A stretch of DNA of 64,000 nucleotides from Bdellovibrionaceae bacterium UBA2339 (GCA_002344785.1 DDUL01000028.1:16838-80837), one strand, 5' to 3'. Positions 32,158 through 40,935 are shown, counted from the first letter of the stretch. Notes: generated from the letters alone by a model not told the origin. A program made the numbers and translations.

Positions 32158-33600
32158 ATGTCGAAATCTTCGACGGACCCCCGACAGCCTTGGCTAATGT
32201 GGATCGAGCGGGTGCTCAAAGATCCTAAGGCCTCGTCGCGGCTGGCCTGCTTGTGTGCCGTCCTGATCGTCGCTTACGCGTACTTGCTCGCTCAGGCGGG
32301 CCAAGAGAGCTTTGGTTATCCTGCAGGTCGAGATGCACGCGAGGTGCAGCGCGAGCGCCAGCGCGAAAAACGATTGTTGACCTATGCGGAGTCTTTGCAG
32401 CTTCCGCCGCCGGGCTCGGACTTCAAATTGCCGAGCAATTCAAAGTGGGACATAGAAGCTTGGTTGGGCCAAGTGCTGGATGCTTCCGACAGCCAGGCTG
32501 ATCCACTGGCGCGCGCAAGTGTCGCCGAAGCCCTGCGAATGACTTTCGAGTCCACCGATGCAGACTTGCGATTCATCGTGCGTGAACGAAGCCAGATTTC
32601 GTTCTGGGATCAACTCAAGACTTGGGAAGAAATTTGTCGTGACCCAAGCTGGAGCATCGGCGCTCTTTGCGAGTATGCCGAGTTGAAGAAGTTGGTCTGG
32701 CGTCGCGAAGTGAGCCTGTGGTCATTGCGTGAGATTTTAGCCTTGAGACTTGTCAGTGAAGTCGTTGATCGATCGCCAACGGAGAAACTTCGCGTGGCTC
32801 GTCAATGGGTGGCACGACTGCAAAGCCCTGCGGTGATGCCAGTGAACGCGAAAGATCAGGCTGAAGAGTCTTCGGAGCTGAGCGCGGCGGGCACGATGCC
32901 TTGGGGATCAACGTGGTCGGACCATGAGATTCGTGAGGCCAACCTAAGGCTAGAGTGGAAACTAGGTCTTGGGAAAACTCCGCTGGCCTCTTGGGCGCAG
33001 CAGCGGCGAAGTGAAATTCAAAAGCAGCGACGAACCTGGAGAGTTGTGGATCTTCACCTGGATCGACGCGTGGAAGAGCCAAATGAAGGAATAGGTCGTG
33101 TGGACTCACCCATCGATTCACTCGATGTTGAAGCTGAGTTGAGTGTTGGGCGAATTTGCGGAGCTGTGACAGCGTCTCAGCTGGCGCGATTGAAGTCTCG
33201 ATACATGGTTTGGATTCACGGTTCAGACGCTTCAAGCTGCGGAAAGTTGGCCTCGTCTCGCATCGCAAGTGAACAAATCATTTTGCCGAAACCGAGGGCG
33301 CGGTGGGCTTGGTCGCCTGAAGAAGAGATGCGACACCAGGTGAAGGAACTGACACGACTAAACCCGCGCCTCAAGCTGACAGTCCTCAATCTTGAGGCTT
33401 TGCGCTTGGCGATGAATCAAGGACTGTTGAGTTCCGCGCAGCGCCGACAACTCGACGTGAGAGCGTTCACCATGGCGGAACTGCAAGGTCTTCACCCCTT
33501 GCTCAGGCCGCAAAGCGTGATGGAAATGAGTCATGGACTTTTGGCGGTCAAGTCGCCTCTTCCTCTTGTGGTTGTGATGTCACAATTGTCTGCGATTTGA
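32158..33600 (+). CDS. Hypothetical membrane-anchored protein (480 aa)
   Basis: The family is not recognised. ATG 32158 has GGAG 8 bases upstream. Residues about 28-49 (SRLACLCAVLIVAYAYLLAQ) form a single membrane helix. Then follows a charged helix (REVQRERQREKRLL) and a large soluble region rich in Arg, Trp, Leu and Ser. It has no metal or nucleotide motif that I can see. It points at panD, and its last 53 bases overlap that gene on the other strand, which is unusual for two real genes; both frames look coding. Confidence 0.62.
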   Translation: MSKSSTDPRQPWLMWIERVLKDPKASSRLACLCAVLIVAYAYLLAQAGQESFGYPAGRDAREVQRERQREKRLLTYAESLQLPPPGSDFKLPSNSKWDIEAWLGQVLDASDSQADPLARASVAEALRMTFESTDADLRFIVRERSQISFWDQLKTWEEICRDPSWSIGALCEYAELKKLVWRREVSLWSLREILALRLVSEVVDRSPTEKLRVARQWVARLQSPAVMPVNAKDQAEESSELSAAGTMPWGSTWSDHEIREANLRLEWKLGLGKTPLASWAQQRRSEIQKQRRTWRVVDLHLDRRVEEPNEGIGRVDSPIDSLDVEAELSVGRICGAVTASQLARLKSRYMVWIHGSDASSCGKLASSRIASEQIILPKPRARWAWSPEEEMRHQVKELTRLNPRLKLTVLNLEALRLAMNQGLLSSAQRRQLDVRAFTMAELQGLHPLLRPQSVMEMSHGLLAVKSPLPLVVVMSQLSAI

Positions 33601-34045
33601 CGGCCCCAGATCTGATTGTCGACGACTTTCTTGGCGGCGATTCGCTCTGTCGTCGACTGTGTTCGGCGCGCTCGCTCGAATGAGCGAACTCTTCCGAAGT
33701 CTTTTCCGCAATGCGGTTCATGGCATCGACAAACACCACGCGGGGCTTGTATTGCGAGGCCTCGGCCTCCGTGTACATGCCGTAGGCGACGATGATGACC
33801 AAATCGCCGCGTGCGACAAGTCGAGCGGCGGCACCATTCAAGCACACATCGCCGCGCCGTCCTTCAATCACATAGGTGTGAAAGCGCGCACCGTTATTGA
33901 TGTTGTAAATGTCCACTTTCTCGTTCACGCGAAGTCCCGCGGCCCGGATCAGATCGGGACAGAGTGAAATTGAGCCTTCGTAATCGAGATCGGCTCCGGT
34001 GACGCTGGCGCGGTGGATTTTGCATTTCATCATGTGGAGAAACAT
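33548..34045 (-). CDS. panD: Aspartate 1-decarboxylase precursor with C-terminal extension
   Basis: PanD makes beta-alanine from aspartate for pantothenate synthesis. It is made as a proenzyme that cleaves itself before Ser; here G24-S25 in DYEGSISLCP is the site, and S25 becomes the pyruvoyl group. MMKCKIHRASVTGADL, NNGARFHTYVIEG and GDVCLNGAAARLV.RGD are family blocks. The family usually ends near residue 120-130, but this protein runs to 165 with a Ser/Glu/Arg-rich tail (HSSERAEHSRRQSESPPRK) whose last 17 codons overlap the opposite-strand gene. It closes the minus-strand CoA operon, 26 bases after coaX. Confidence 0.93.
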   Translation of the reverse strand: MFLHMMKCKIHRASVTGADLDYEGSISLCPDLIRAAGLRVNEKVDIYNINNGARFHTYVIEGRRGDVCLNGAAARLVARGDLVIIVAYGMYTEAEASQYKPRVVFVDAMNRIAEKTSEEFAHSSERAEHSRRQSESPPRKSSTIRSGAVKSQTIVTSQPQEEEAT

Positions 34046-34071
34046 GCGGAGATCCTCTCTATCGTTCTAAG

Positions 34072-34905
34072 TTAATTCGCAGGAGTCGCGCGGGCGAGTT
34101 CAGCTTCATTGAGGCGTGCGGCGATCAGTAGGCCTCGCAGCACCAGATCGGGGCGCACATGATCGAAGAGATTCTCGCCCTCGAAGAGTCCGGCGAAGCC
34201 GCCCGTCGCGATCACCAAAGGTGGCTGTGGAGATTGCGCGAAGCACTCACGAACCAAGCGGTCGCGTACTTCGCGCACCATGCCGATCTGTCCAAAGTAC
34301 AAACCGCTTTGCATGCTTTCGACGGTCGAGCGCCCCAGGCATTCGCGATCGCGAAGCGAAACAATTTCGACAGCGGGAAGCTTTGCGGTCTTGGTTTCAA
34401 GCGCTTCCATGGAAATTCTGAGACCAGCTAAGATGACTCCACCCAAATAGTCGCGCTCGCGTGAGACCGCACAGAAGGTCGTCGCCGTTCCGAAATCGAC
34501 AATGATTAAATCTCGGTTCGGAAAAAGATGAGTGGCAGCGATCGCATTGGCGATGCGATCCGCACCGACCTCGAGCGGATTTCGATAGCGAATTTTCAAT
34601 CCAGTTTTGACTCCCGCCTGGAGTATGAAGGGCGACATGCCAAAATATTTTTGGCAGGCGCCACGAATCGAGTAGACGGCGTCTGGCACTACCGAGGCCA
34701 GTGCAATCTTGTCGATCTGCTTCGGGTCGGCGCCGTTTTCGCGAAGTGCAGCCTTCATGAACAATCCGATCTCGTCACTGGAGGCACGAAACTCTGAGGT
34801 GCGGCGGAATTGCAGAATGAGAGGAGCGTCGGCCTCGGGGCTTGCGTAGAGACCGGCGTGAATCGTGGTGTTGCCTATATCCAGACAGAGAATTTGTTGG
34901 CTCAT
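34072..34905 (-). CDS. coaX: Type III pantothenate kinase
   Basis: CoaX phosphorylates pantothenate, the first committed step to CoA. The ASKHA fold is seen in LCLDIGNTTIHAGLY (phosphate 1), GADRIANAIAATHLF, LIIVDFGTATTFCAV (phosphate 2) and GGVILAGLRISMEAL. ATG 34905 has AAGGAAGG 5 bases upstream. At 277 residues it is slightly longer than many CoaX proteins (about 255). Type III kinases are insensitive to CoA feedback, so control of this operon may lie elsewhere (family knowledge). It lies 40 bases after coaBC. Confidence 0.95.
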   Translation of the reverse strand: MSQQILCLDIGNTTIHAGLYASPEADAPLILQFRRTSEFRASSDEIGLFMKAALRENGADPKQIDKIALASVVPDAVYSIRGACQKYFGMSPFILQAGVKTGLKIRYRNPLEVGADRIANAIAATHLFPNRDLIIVDFGTATTFCAVSRERDYLGGVILAGLRISMEALETKTAKLPAVEIVSLRDRECLGRSTVESMQSGLYFGQIGMVREVRDRLVRECFAQSPQPPLVIATGGFAGLFEGENLFDHVRPDLVLRGLLIAARLNEAELARATPAN

Positions 34906-34945
34906 TTGATTCCTTCCTTTCGATGCGAGATGGGCGATCGAAGCT

Positions 34946-36334
34946 TCAAACTTGAACTTCCGGCGCTTGCGTCAACCGACTTTGACCTAGATCGCGAATC
35001 CAGGTGTCGATCACATCCGGCATTTGTTCCCGAGACTGGATCTCGATGCGACTGTCGTTGGTGTTGAAACTCCAAAGTGGCCATTCCGTCAGCTCATTGG
35101 CGATCACGGCCTCGACGCCAGGATGTGCGAGAACCTGCTGGATCTTTTCTTCCTGCGTTCGCCGCGAAGCCCGGCTTGTCAGCTTAAAGCCGATGATTTT
35201 CACATCGGGGTTTTTCGACCAAGCTTGCAGCTGCGCGATCAGCTTGGGTGCTGGCTTGAAATGAATCGTCCAACGATCCGCACGCGAGTCGACTTTGCCT
35301 TGTTGGATTTGTTCGGGGAGCCAGTCGCTCACTGCCGCCGCGTGCAGGATGAGATCAAAGTCGCGCGACTGCAGTTGGTGTTTCAGTTCCGTCTGTAAAT
35401 CCTCGAAAGTGTCGAAGCGATGCGTGGTGAGCGATCGCGCGGCGGTCGGTGCCGAGCTTGAGGCCAGCAGCGTGATCTGATGCCCGCGATCAAACAATGC
35501 TTCAGCCAACTGTACGCCTGTACGTCCGGTTGAAGAGTTGCCGAGGACGATCTGCGTTCCGTGCTGGCTCGAATTGGGTAAAGGAAGCGTCGCAAATGCA
35601 GCCGCCTCAGAGGCACGGTGGTCTTTAGGTCCGACATTTGGCTCGGCGTCGAGCGCGGCGGCTTGCCAGCGCAAGTCGCGCACATCGTCGAGGGGAACTC
35701 GCGTGCCGCCGGCCGTGATCAGTATTCTCAATCCGGCTCCGACCTTCTTGGTGGTTGCGGACTTGGACTGAGCCCGAGGCAGATGTCGCAAGATGTGCTC
35801 GAGCAGTTGATCGGCCTCCAGCAAGCGACCTTCGCCCACTTCGCCACAAGCTAAGTCGCCGTGGCCTGTCGGCAGAATCTCGCAACCCATTTCACTTAGG
35901 CGTCGTAGCGAGGCTTGCGTCGTCGGATGATGATACATGCTGGTGTTCATGGCGGGCGCGATCAGCCAGGGCTTTGAAAAGTCATGCGCCAAAAAAAGTG
36001 TCGTCAGCAGATCTTCGCCAAGCCCCTGCGCCATGCGATTCAAAGTGTTGGCGGTGCAGGGAGCAACCACAATGAGGTCGGCCCAGCGCACAAGGTGAAT
36101 GTGCGCCATTGCCTGGCCGCTTTGCCAAAGTGAATGCCGAACCGGCCGTCCGGTGAGGCCTTCAAGGCTCGCATCGCCGATGAACTTCTCAACAGAAGAG
36201 GTGCGGACAACTTCGACTTCAGCAGAGTGGGGAGGCTTGATCAGCGTCGATATCAACTGCACGACTTTGAACGCCGCAATTGACCCGCTCATCATCAACA
36301 AAATTCGTGGTGGACGATTTTCAAATTTCAACAT
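34946..36334 (-). CDS. coaBC: Bifunctional phosphopantothenoylcysteine decarboxylase / phosphopantothenate-cysteine ligase
   Basis: The 462-residue fusion carries out two CoA steps: CoaB joins cysteine to 4'-phosphopantothenate, and CoaC decarboxylates the product. The N-terminal CoaC part has RILLMMSGSIAAFK, the substrate clamp PAMNTSM and the catalytic-Cys flap ACGEVGEGRLL. The C-terminal CoaB part begins near residue 205 with LRILITAGGTRVPLDDVRDL and has SSTGRTGVQLAEAL for nucleotide binding. Between LDDVRDL and that block an insertion of about 40 residues (including AAALDAEPNVGPKDHRASEA) is longer than usual. The start ATG 36334 lies 14 bases inside the panC 3' end. Confidence 0.94.
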   Translation of the reverse strand: MLKFENRPPRILLMMSGSIAAFKVVQLISTLIKPPHSAEVEVVRTSSVEKFIGDASLEGLTGRPVRHSLWQSGQAMAHIHLVRWADLIVVAPCTANTLNRMAQGLGEDLLTTLFLAHDFSKPWLIAPAMNTSMYHHPTTQASLRRLSEMGCEILPTGHGDLACGEVGEGRLLEADQLLEHILRHLPRAQSKSATTKKVGAGLRILITAGGTRVPLDDVRDLRWQAAALDAEPNVGPKDHRASEAAAFATLPLPNSSQHGTQIVLGNSSTGRTGVQLAEALFDRGHQITLLASSSAPTAARSLTTHRFDTFEDLQTELKHQLQSRDFDLILHAAAVSDWLPEQIQQGKVDSRADRWTIHFKPAPKLIAQLQAWSKNPDVKIIGFKLTSRASRRTQEEKIQQVLAHPGVEAVIANELTEWPLWSFNTNDSRIEIQSREQMPDVIDTWIRDLGQSRLTQAPEVQV

Positions 36335-37112
36335 TGTCGATCAACCTCACTTCCTCGAGAAATGCGGCGACAAATCGGCGTCGGCCCGATGCGAAGCTGT
36401 GCTCCTCCAAGTAGTCGACGCGAAAGCCGGCGGCCTCGAGCTCGGCACGCGCGCGATCCAAATTCGTCGCGCTTCGCAAAACCTGATAGAGCCGTGGAGC
36501 CACGGCACGGGCCGCGGGCGAGAGGCGAAGATTTCGCGAGCTCAGCGCCAGTCCGTCAGGCTCGCGAACTGTCGGCATAGGCCGGATCTCCCAGGGCAAT
36601 GCGAAGGCGCGGACCATGCCGCGAATCAACTCAAGCTGTTGAAAGTCCTTTTCGCCGAAGTAGGCGCGCTGCAATTCGGGATCCGCTGAGATTTGCGCTA
36701 GCCCCAACAGTTTCAACACCACGCTGAGCACACCGGTGAAGTGTCCTGGTCGTGTGCGTCCACAGAGCTGCGTCGACAAGAACGATTCGTCGACTCGATA
36801 GTGGAACTCATCGGGATAGAGATCTTGATACTCGGGTAACCAAACACGATCCACGCCACACTCACGAGCGATCTGCAGATCCTTTTCGATGGGCCTAGGG
36901 TAAAGCTCTAGGTCGCGCGGATCATTGAATTGTGTCGGGTTCACGAAGATCGATAACAAGACGGCGTCGTTTTCTTGCCGGGCTCGGCGAAGCAGTGTCG
37001 CGTGGCCTTCGTGGAGTGCGCCCATCGTCGGCACAAAGCCAAGCCGTGCGCCTGGCGCGAGCCAGCTGAGTTTTTCGCGCTGCCAAGTTTGTAAGCCTCG
37101 ATCGATGATCAT
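36321..37112 (-). CDS. panC: Pantothenate synthetase
   Basis: PanC joins pantoate and beta-alanine using ATP. It is a class I aminoacyl-tRNA-synthetase-like nucleotidyltransferase of 263 residues (family about 280). The ATP site is FVPTMGALHEGHATLL (HEGH as the HIGH motif), with IFVNPTQFNDPRDLELYPR for pantoate, YFGEKDFQQLELIRGMV, and the KMSKS-like region MPTVREPDGLALSSRN. ATG 37112 overlaps the panB stop by 4 bases, so the two are translationally coupled. Confidence 0.96.
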   Translation of the reverse strand: MIIDRGLQTWQREKLSWLAPGARLGFVPTMGALHEGHATLLRRARQENDAVLLSIFVNPTQFNDPRDLELYPRPIEKDLQIARECGVDRVWLPEYQDLYPDEFHYRVDESFLSTQLCGRTRPGHFTGVLSVVLKLLGLAQISADPELQRAYFGEKDFQQLELIRGMVRAFALPWEIRPMPTVREPDGLALSSRNLRLSPAARAVAPRLYQVLRSATNLDRARAELEAAGFRVDYLEEHSFASGRRRFVAAFLEEVRLIDNVEI

Positions 37113-37951
37113 GCGTTCGCCTCGGGTGTGGAGAGGGCGATGTCGAAGCTTTCTTCAGCGGCGGGAAATTTCTCGTGGCGAACATCGTCCACGTAGCGAC
37201 GAAGCGCGGTGCGGAGAATTTCCGCGCCTTCCAAGTAGCGACGGACGAATTTGGGCTTGAAGTGTGTCTGCAGTCCCAACACATCTTGAAACACCAAGAC
37301 TTGGCCATCGCAGCCAGCCCCGGCGCCAATTCCAATGGTCGGAATCTCCAGGCTTGCCGAAATTTCCGAGGCCAACGGCGCCGGCACGCATTCCAACACC
37401 AAAGCGCTGACGCCACACTCTTGCAGCGCGCGCGCCTGTCGCCGAAGCGCATCGGCCGCTTGCGCATCTCGGCCTTGCACGCGCCATCCGCCCAGCGCGT
37501 GCACGCTTTGCGGTGTCAGGCCAATGTGGCCCATCACCGGCACACCGCTCTCCACGAGATAACGAATGTCGTCTTCTGACCCATCGACGCCTTCGAGTTT
37601 CAGTATTTGCGCCCCAGCGCGCATCAGTCGTGCGGCGGCGGCCATCAAGTGGTCGCGCCCTAGGCGATGCGCCAGAAAAGGCAAGTCTCCGACAATGAGG
37701 GGTCGCGCCGAGCTTGCGTGGCTTTGGCGCAAGCCGCGATCGACGGCGGCGATGTGCAGAGCCATGAGATCGACATCGGCGGCCAAAGTGTTGTCGTGCC
37801 CATGCATCGTCATGGCGACGGAATCACCGACCAAAATGAGATCGACGCCGGCGTCGGCGACGATCGCGGCTGAAGTCGAGTCATAGCAAGTCAGCATGGC
37901 GATCTTGCGGCCTCGGCGTTTGGCTTCGCGAAGTTCCAACACACTTTTCAT
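37109..37951 (-). CDS. panB: 3-methyl-2-oxobutanoate hydroxymethyltransferase
   Basis: PanB adds a hydroxymethyl group from methylene-tetrahydrofolate to ketoisovalerate, giving ketopantoate. It is a TIM-barrel enzyme of 280 residues. Visible are KIAMLTCYDSTSAAIVADAG, DLILVGDSVAMTMHG (metal Asp), the ILKLEGV strand, PVMGHIGLTPQSVHALGG and the catalytic Glu region LVLECVPAPLA. ATG 37951 has AAGGA upstream and overlaps the previous stop by 4 bases; a GTG/ATG start further up would add 19 residues without a ribosome site. Confidence 0.96.
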   Translation of the reverse strand: MKSVLELREAKRRGRKIAMLTCYDSTSAAIVADAGVDLILVGDSVAMTMHGHDNTLAADVDLMALHIAAVDRGLRQSHASSARPLIVGDLPFLAHRLGRDHLMAAAARLMRAGAQILKLEGVDGSEDDIRYLVESGVPVMGHIGLTPQSVHALGGWRVQGRDAQAADALRRQARALQECGVSALVLECVPAPLASEISASLEIPTIGIGAGAGCDGQVLVFQDVLGLQTHFKPKFVRRYLEGAEILRTALRRYVDDVRHEKFPAAEESFDIALSTPEANA

Positions 37952-38868
37952 ATTGAGTCCTTTTGCTTTTGTGTCTGAAGACGTCTTTCGGCCAGAGCTT
38001 GATGGCAAATCAGGTCGAAGATTCGATGCAGCTCAGTCCGGGACGACAGAGCTGAGGATTGACGAGCGATGGTTCCAAGATCTTCGCGTGAGATCGGCCC
38101 CGTCAGTGCTGAAGCATCGGCGGCGCGAGTGCGCAGGGCCCAGAACAAACTCTCCAAGTACGGCATCAAATGCGTTCGCATTTCTTCGTGCGGCGCGAAC
38201 TGGAATTGCGAGGTGAACTCGCGCTCCATGCGTTCCCATAGCCAAACACCGAGATTGCCGCCGAGGCTCAGCAGCGCGTGGTACAGGGCGCGTTCGTGGT
38301 CGGGAAGGATGAAGCTGGGGTTCGAAAATCCGGGAAGGAGTTCGCTGAGGCCTTTGGCGCCACTGATGCTAAATCGCACGTGTTGCAGCAGCTCGGCGGG
38401 AGGCGGTGGCGTGGAGAGACTGACGAGAGGGTGTGCGACAAAGCAGCGAACATTGTGGTGAGTGAAGTCGCCTCGGCTACCGGCAAAGTGGAGCAGCGTC
38501 TTGGATTGGAGGCGAGCGGCATGCTCAGCGATGAAACTCTCCAAAGCGTCGTCGCGAATTGCGAGCAGCACATGTGAGGCGCCGTCGAGGGCGCGATCAA
38601 GTTCGTCTAAACTGAGCGAACGATGCCAACTGCGAATTTCGATTTGCGGCGACTTGGGCCAGCGAATCAAGGCTTGAGCGAGGCGCCCTCGGCCGATCAG
38701 CAACAGAGTTTCTTTGAACTGCAAGTCGGCGGGCAGGCCGGCTGAATTCGGCTGCGTCACGGGCGATGCCGCCACTCGCGGGCTCGGAGGCAATGTGTGA
38801 TCGTTGGAGCGATCACCTGAATAAGGATCGGAGTGATCGTCGGAACGATCGCTAGAAAACTTCGTCAT
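37948..38868 (-). CDS. Rossmann-fold / DUF2520-type dehydrogenase-like protein, first gene of the pantothenate operon
   Basis: The 306-residue protein has a repetitive Ser/Asp/His-rich N-terminus (1-45), then a Rossmann domain (TLLLIGRGRLAQALIRWP is the dinucleotide loop, with GRGRLA in place of GxGxxG; SHVLLAIRDDALESFIAE follows). After it comes a helical C-terminal domain of the DUF2520 type (ADASALTGPISREDLGTIARQ). That two-domain layout is like ketopantoate reductase and pyrroline-carboxylate reductase relatives. ATG 38868 has AAGGACAGG upstream. It overlaps panB by 4 bases. No panE or ilvC is in the window, so it may supply the ketopantoate reductase step (inference). Confidence 0.78.
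   Translation of the reverse strand: MTKFSSDRSDDHSDPYSGDRSNDHTLPPSPRVAASPVTQPNSAGLPADLQFKETLLLIGRGRLAQALIRWPKSPQIEIRSWHRSLSLDELDRALDGASHVLLAIRDDALESFIAEHAARLQSKTLLHFAGSRGDFTHHNVRCFVAHPLVSLSTPPPPAELLQHVRFSISGAKGLSELLPGFSNPSFILPDHERALYHALLSLGGNLGVWLWERMEREFTSQFQFAPHEEMRTHLMPYLESLFWALRTRAADASALTGPISREDLGTIARQSSALSSRTELHRIFDLICHQALAERRLQTQKQKDSI
38804..38851 (-). repeat. Short GATC-containing repeats at the head of the pantothenate operon
   Basis: Three copies of a (C/T)GGA(A/G)(C/T)GATC(A/G) unit (38804-38815, 38829-38839, 38841-38851) lie within the first codons of the DUF2520 gene and code for Ser/Asp/His repeats. They could be a simple coding repeat or a protein-binding cluster. Confidence 0.5.
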
Positions 38869-38954
38869 GCGGTACCTGTCCTTCGGATCAAGTCCTATGC
38901 GCGCAAACTAACGGCAATTGACCTTCGAGGCAAGGCGACGTAGCTCATCACGCT

Positions 38955-39773
38955 ATGCAGACCAATAAAGCTGTCCTCAGTTTCGTTATAGTGGCGGGCG
39001 CCATCGTGACCGCCGGAGTTTTGTTACTCTTAAAGTACGGCTACACGCCGGCGCCGCAAAGAATCATGAAGCCATCGCATTTCGCCAGCGTCGAGGACTT
39101 GGGTCGAACCGTGATGAAGCGATTCTACGGAGATCTGGCGCTTGAGAACACCATCGTGCTGGGCGTGCAAGTTCAAGAGCCTCAGTCGCTGGATTTTTTG
39201 CGCGGTTACTTGAGTGCAGCTAAAGATGAAGGCAAGGCCTTCACGCACGCGCTTGTGGAGGTGGAGTTGCCCGCCGACTACGCCCGCACCCTCACCGAAT
39301 TTGGCTTGGAAACGCAGAGCCTGCGCACCAACACTGTCGAGCAAACCGACTTCGCGTCAGCCGTTAAGGCCGTGCGGACGGCTTCGGGATTTCAGCGACT
39401 GTTGATCGTACTGCCGAATCTCTACGCCTCGCATGTGATTCAGAATTCGCCGATGCATCGCTTGGAAAAAGTTTTGGGCGAGTCCAAAAGCATGTTCACG
39501 ATTTTGCTCAGCACATTGGCGACAGCGCCGGATCAAGAGCGACAAATGGAATTCGCTTGTGTGGGTTCGGAGCGCGACACGCAGGGCACGGCCGCACTCG
39601 GCTGCTCGCTGATGATGTCGTCGCGATCCATTTATCGCGCCTATCGAAAGCTGCTGGAGAAAGAGCCCGTCGTCAAAGATCGAGTCGTCGCCATCATTCA
39701 AAAGACAGCGGGTCAAGATCATCACGTGCTCTATCGCTTGCCCCTCGCCGCGAGTGCGAACTCGGGTCAGTGA
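38955..39773 (+). CDS. Hypothetical membrane-anchored protein (272 aa)
   Basis: I do not recognise this family. ATG 38955 opens a protein with one N-terminal membrane helix (6-26, AVLSFVIVAGAIVTAGVLLLL) and a soluble alpha/beta domain (SVEDLGRTVMKRFYGDLALENTIVLGVQVQ, GFQRLLIVLPNLYASHVIQN, SIYRAYRKLLEKEPVVKDRVVAIIQ). It has two cysteines (in EFACVGSE and AALGCSLMM) that may pair. It diverges from the pantothenate operon (86-base gap) and converges on the small gene at 39767, the two stop regions overlapping by 7 bases. Confidence 0.68.
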   Translation: MQTNKAVLSFVIVAGAIVTAGVLLLLKYGYTPAPQRIMKPSHFASVEDLGRTVMKRFYGDLALENTIVLGVQVQEPQSLDFLRGYLSAAKDEGKAFTHALVEVELPADYARTLTEFGLETQSLRTNTVEQTDFASAVKAVRTASGFQRLLIVLPNLYASHVIQNSPMHRLEKVLGESKSMFTILLSTLATAPDQERQMEFACVGSERDTQGTAALGCSLMMSSRSIYRAYRKLLEKEPVVKDRVVAIIQKTAGQDHHVLYRLPLAASANSGQ

Positions 39774-40045
39774 ACTGGCCCTCGCGGGTCGTCGTCATCT
39801 TCACGTCGAATCACGTGCAGATCGGCCGCGGGTCGCGGCGCCGGCTTTTTTCTTAAACGAATTGCCAAACCTACGGCGAACACCAAGATCAGCGTCACCC
39901 ACCAAAAGCGCACGGCGCTCACAGCCGCCAGTTCGACAAATCGAAAGAGCAGCGGGAACAAGCGCACAGCGCCAAACAGCACCAGCACAATCAACAGGCC
40001 GCCAATGATGCGGCCTTGTAATCGAGACGAAGAATCACGCTTCAA
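39767..40045 (-). CDS. Small two-helix membrane protein coupled to the SPFH gene
   Basis: TTG 40045 overlaps the SPFH-protein stop by 4 bases (TTGA) and has GGAGG 6 bases upstream, giving 92 residues; longer frames run back inside the SPFH gene. Two hydrophobic segments are seen (IIGGLLIVLVLFGAVRLFPLL and VSAVRFWWVTLILVFAVGLAI), followed by a basic-proline and then acidic tail (EDDDDP). It does not match NfeD, the usual SPFH partner. It may be a small partner or assembly factor of the SPFH protein (inference from coupling). Confidence 0.7.
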   Translation of the reverse strand: MKRDSSSRLQGRIIGGLLIVLVLFGAVRLFPLLFRFVELAAVSAVRFWWVTLILVFAVGLAIRLRKKPAPRPAADLHVIRREDDDDPRGPVH

Positions 40046-40875
40046 CGTGCGCCTCCGCCGATCGGCAGAAGAATATTGGCGCCTGATCCGCCCGTACCGA
40101 CACCCACCACCTGCGGGGTGATGCCGTTCCACTTCTCGACAATCTGCAATTGCACAAGTCCGGGACTGTCTTGCAAGGCGCGACCGCGGATGCGAATCGC
40201 CTCGGCTTCACCGCGCGCTTTGATGATCGCCGTGTTGGCTTCGATTTCGGCCTTTTGCTGCGTGAAGCGCGCCTTGGCGGCCTCTTGCTCTTGCACCATC
40301 TTCGATTCGATCGCCGCCTCAAGTTCTTTGGAGAGCGCCACATTGGAAATGACGATGTCTTCGATGACGATCAGATCGCCGATTTTCTTGCGGGCGGACT
40401 CTAGAGCACGCGTCTTGATCTCCTCGCGCTTTTTGACGATCTGCTCAGCGCTTTGCAAAGCCGTGACTTCTTTGATGGCTTCGCTCACGCGCGGAGCCAC
40501 CAAGGAGTCGAAGGGGTCGCCGGCGAATTCCTGGAAGATCTTGACGACCGAGGCCTCGGGGATTCGGTACAAGATGCGAATGTCGATCATGACTTGCTGA
40601 AGATCCGACGAGTAGCACTCCGCACCTGCGGACTTGGACTGCTGGCGCACGGACACCGGTAGCACGCTAGTGATGAAGGGAGCTTTCAGGCCCAAACCTT
40701 CGGGCGCGAACATAGGTGACACCTTACCCATGGTGACGAGAATGCCTCGGTGCCCGGGCTCTACGATGTAAGTCGAGCCCGCGAGTAGCAATATGCCCAC
40801 GACAATCAGAATGATGGTCGAAATCGCCTTTCGAGACTGTCCCAGGCTGTTGAAAAACTCTTCCGCGCCACTCAT
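40042..40875 (-). CDS. SPFH/prohibitin (Band 7) family membrane protein
   Basis: The 277-residue protein has ATG 40875 with GGAGGAAACGAC upstream. Residues about 19-38 (ISTIILIVVGILLLAGSTYI) anchor it in the membrane. The SPFH domain follows, with VEPGHRGILVTMGKVSPMFAPEGLGLKAP, the block of prohibitins and HflK/C. A long helix (EAAIESKMVQEQEAAKARFTQQKAEIEA..) gives coiled-coil assembly, and the end is Gly-rich. Such proteins form ring-like scaffolds that hold proteases or organise membrane domains. No FtsH or NfeD gene is adjacent. It is separated from the nucleotidase gene by 60 bases. Confidence 0.88.
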   Translation of the reverse strand: MSGAEEFFNSLGQSRKAISTIILIVVGILLLAGSTYIVEPGHRGILVTMGKVSPMFAPEGLGLKAPFITSVLPVSVRQQSKSAGAECYSSDLQQVMIDIRILYRIPEASVVKIFQEFAGDPFDSLVAPRVSEAIKEVTALQSAEQIVKKREEIKTRALESARKKIGDLIVIEDIVISNVALSKELEAAIESKMVQEQEAAKARFTQQKAEIEANTAIIKARGEAEAIRIRGRALQDSPGLVQLQIVEKWNGITPQVVGVGTGGSGANILLPIGGGAR

Positions 40876-40935
40876 GTCGTTTCCTCCAAATTGTCCGGGC
40901 CTTCGTGTGTTCATCGAAATACTCCAGTTCGCAAA

